DNA of 64,000 nt from Paramecium octaurelia (lineage: Eukaryota; Ciliophora; Oligohymenophorea; Peniculida; Parameciidae). Position numbers and translations under genes: made by a program. Below the pieces are notes generated by a model. That model was not told the origin of the DNA. It searched no databases and saw only the letters and a list, made by a program, of their open reading frames with translations. The stretch is from contig CAJJDP010000052.1 in assembly GCA_905182995.1 (NCBI GenBank), positions 343,665-407,664 of the forward strand, read 5' to 3'. This document shows, piece by piece, positions 61,485-64,000 of this stretch; positions within the stretch are counted from its first letter, which is position 1, and every line of letters begins with the position of its first letter.

Positions 61485-63448
61485 TCATTGTTTGAGTTTT
61501 GGTCTATGTGAGGTGCTGCCTCTTTAAGTAATTTATGAAGATAAAGTAAAGAGTGATAACTATGATAACTAGGATTTAAGATGAGTGGATGTGCTTGAAA
61601 TTCTTTTTTACAATTATTGAGGTGGCCTCTGCGACAATTCTCTATTGGTGGGACTGCTATGTTATAATTGTAATATTTTTTAAATCTAATTATAATTAAT
61701 ATGATTAACATAGTTCCTATCCATTAAAGACCGTTCGGACAATAGAGTTCTTAAAGTGGGATTATTATCTTGATTCCTTAATTATGGGGCCTTCTTCAAT
61801 AAAGTCTAGAAACTCTTTCTCAGCAGAGCCAAAGTAGCAGCTGTCGGAGTGGTTCCAGCTAAGGATTTGGGTTATTTTGGTGTTTTCATGCTTAATTGAT
61901 TGTCAATATCCTATAAATTGAGTTGTAGCTGTTTCTTGGGCGAATTTTGAGTACTATGATGGCCAGTACTAAATAATTAATTACTTATTCTTGGAGAACT
62001 AGCAGACTTCAAAGATTATTTGATAGAATTGCACTTCTTTAATTGAGTTGGATTGACATTGGACTATCTGTCATTTGGTATTAACTTTTATTTCTTCTCA
62101 ATTATCATATCACTTGAAGCTCTATTTTTGACATTTTATTATTTTGATTCTAACAAGAATTAATCCTAATACATGGGATTAATGTAATGGAAGAACTCGA
62201 ACAAATCATCTTAAGGTTTCAAATCACCAGTTTCATTTTTTTAATTAAATTCAGCAACATCCACTTTTAAGAATTCTCCATGAATATGAGTTTCATAGAT
62301 GTCAATTTCAATAGGCATTTCTAATTGTTTGTTTTTGATATTTTCCCAATTCACATCACTTAACCATTGATACTTTTTCAACACTTTGAAGTCTTTGATT
62401 CGCTTATTGACATCCTTTTCCAATAGGTCTATCAATAATTCAGTAACTTCTTCTGTAAGGTCATCTGGCAACTCCAATTCCTCATTAATTATCTTCTAAA
62501 AGATCTCTTCAGTGTTCTAAGAATAATGTGGTGGCAATCCTAATAACAACTCATGTAATAGACAACCCAAAGTGTAAAAGTCGGCTGGGTATGAATATCC
62601 TTAACGACTACAATAGTCAATAGACTTACCTGACTATTTCTGGAGGCATATACTCAGGAGAACCACAAAAACTGTGTGTAACATCTTCATTCATCAAATC
62701 CAACTTTGATAGACCGAAATCTGTCAATTAAATGTGTCCTCTAATATCAATTAAGATATTCTCTGGCTGTTATAATCAATTTTAATAGTACCTTTAAATC
62801 TCGATAGAGGACTTTATGCTTATGTAACTCTTCCAATGTGCAAATCACTTCGCAAAAGTACTTCTTGGCTTCTTCCTCTGTAAATCTATAATTTTAGAGG
62901 TGAAAGAACATCTCTCCTCCTGGACTGTATTCCATCAAGAAACATAAGTGTTCTCTAGTGGCAAATGTTGCATACAATGGCACAATGAATGGACTTTAAT
63001 TTAATACATTGGATAATATTTTCTTTTCTCTCAATACCTATTCCAAACGTCTGCAATCTGTAATGTAATGCTTTTTTATCATTTTGAGTGCATACAGTCT
63101 TGCATTTCCCTTATGTCTTATCAAATATACTTCGGAGGTACCTCCTTTGCCTATGCATTTTTCAAAAACAAAATCTTTCAAACTTAACTATCCTGTTTAT
63201 TACTTATAAATTCCTACCAACCACTCATTCTACTTCAATTTATTTAGTTGTAACAAACCTAATCATTATTATTTGATACTCCTATCTTCAGGTCTTGATA
63301 GAATATAATCTAAAGTCAAAGCTCCTGATACAGTTTTGAGTCCAATCAGTTAATTTGGATTGGGAGTCAGCGGATGCTCTTTGATCTATCTCCTAATTTG
63401 AATAATTACTCTTTTGTAAAGATCACTCAGAGTGGCTTCATTTGCCAT
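61485..63448 (-). CDS. AGC-family protein kinase
   Basis: Introns at 62608-62629 (22 nt), 62767-62791 (25 nt) and 63259-63279 (21 nt) give exactly 632 codons. A Gly-rich loop (CIGKGGTSEVYLIR) has Ser in place of the third loop Gly. The lysine is in YALKMIKK, followed by PLYATFATREHLCFLMEYSP, GGEMFFHL, the catalytic VLYRDLKPENILID, DFGLSKL and the activation segment HSFCGSPEYMPPEIV, all typical of AGC kinases. Upstream (~80 residues) there is no cyclic-nucleotide or PH domain. The long C-terminal tail is Ser/Gln/Lys-rich and low-complexity. Regulation and substrate are unknown; the nearest relatives by motif are S6K/SGK-type kinases. Confidence 0.88.
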
Positions 63449-63528
63449 TTCTATGAGAATTATCTTATCTTATAATTTTAGATTAATTGCCCTTGTCATT
63501 TTTATCAATTTAATTTTAATATATTTAA

Positions 63529-64000
63529 TCAATTTGATAGCCATTTCCTATGTTGAGGAAAGTGATGCTACTTCCAAATTTGTTCTGTCTCTCTTACATG
63601 TTTCTCATTCAATCTTTCACTGAATCTGATTTCGGACAAATCCTTGTTCATAAAAATATCCTTAACATCATTCTCCATATCTTTATGCTCCATTATTTTC
63701 AAAGCTTCGATGTTCCTAACTTAGTTTTCTTTGAAATTGCAATAATTCAGTTTTACTTATTGTTTTATTTTCAAATCCTCCAATTATTACTTTTCGTATC
63801 TTCTCTTCAATTATAATAACTTACCTTCAGCATTCACTATCGACATCAACTTCATCCCCCTGTCGTTGTCCTCAATCACAGAACTAAATTAAGACTACTC
63901 CGTTTGGATGTGATGAACATGCCTCAATTTTGTTCTGGCTTCCAGCTTCTTCAACTCATTCAGTAACTGCCTCTTCCTTTTACTCATCAAATCTATTAAT
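63529..64000 (-). CDS. Coiled-coil protein, truncated at the window edge
   Basis: The 3' end (TGA 63531-63529) and ~157 codons are visible; the gene continues beyond base 64000. The sequence is almost entirely Lys/Glu/Leu/Gln helical (RQLLNELKKLEARTKLRHVH; LKRRYEKQQLEDLKIKQQV) with long coiled-coil heptads and a short basic end. A 20-nt intron-like stretch near 63817-63836 was not needed to keep the frame. Family cannot be judged from the fragment. Confidence 0.65.

Overview
The window is ciliate macronuclear DNA, almost certainly Paramecium. Long protein families only read through if TAA and TAG encode glutamine and TGA is the sole stop. Genes are interrupted by introns of 20-36 nt, and the DNA is very AT-rich with genes packed tens to hundreds of bases apart. 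With that code and those introns spliced out, about forty genes close exactly, many as full-length members of known families. I worked by eye; no alignments were run.

Layout. 1-3417: the tail of an unknown gene, then ribosomal protein S7 inside a 1284-bp block present twice around a single N, most likely two overlapping contig ends joined without merging. 3418-10659: cytosolic HSP90 with a heat-shock element, long-chain acyl-CoA synthetase, a DEAD-box helicase and an Aurora-like kinase. 12060-18202: a Myb protein, a large multi-pass membrane protein and ribosomal L35. 18401-24941: two unknown proteins, a MORN-repeat protein and an unknown Ser/Asn-rich protein. 25343-28060: two RNA-binding proteins (PTB/hnRNP-L-like; Mei2-like). 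29143-38971: small unknown or membrane proteins, ribosomal S14 and L19, three genes with Met-Gly-X-Cys acylation starts including a RING-H2 protein, and an SNF7-family ESCRT-III protein. 40279-43325: a small zinc-binding protein, acidic ribosomal P1 and a second Myb protein. 44054-50572: a 1349-residue LRR protein with an ADP-ribosyltransferase-like centre (LRRC9-like), a secreted acidic protein and a bZIP factor with a membrane segment. 50647-56758: an X-family DNA polymerase with BRCT, an oxysterol-binding protein with PH domain, and a peroxisomal acyl-CoA oxidase. 57328-64000: an unknown gene, a Dicer-like RNase III, an unknown protein, an AGC kinase and a truncated coiled-coil gene.

There is no operon-like system. 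Themes that may matter biologically: a Dicer-like enzyme and a Pol X enzyme within 10 kb of each other (both classes serve ciliate genome rearrangement), a bZIP factor built like ATF6/CREB3, four MG-X-C acylated proteins, and paired lipid enzymes (acyl-CoA synthetase, acyl-CoA oxidase, sterol-binding protein). Three regions look like decaying genes, as expected after the whole-genome duplications of this lineage.
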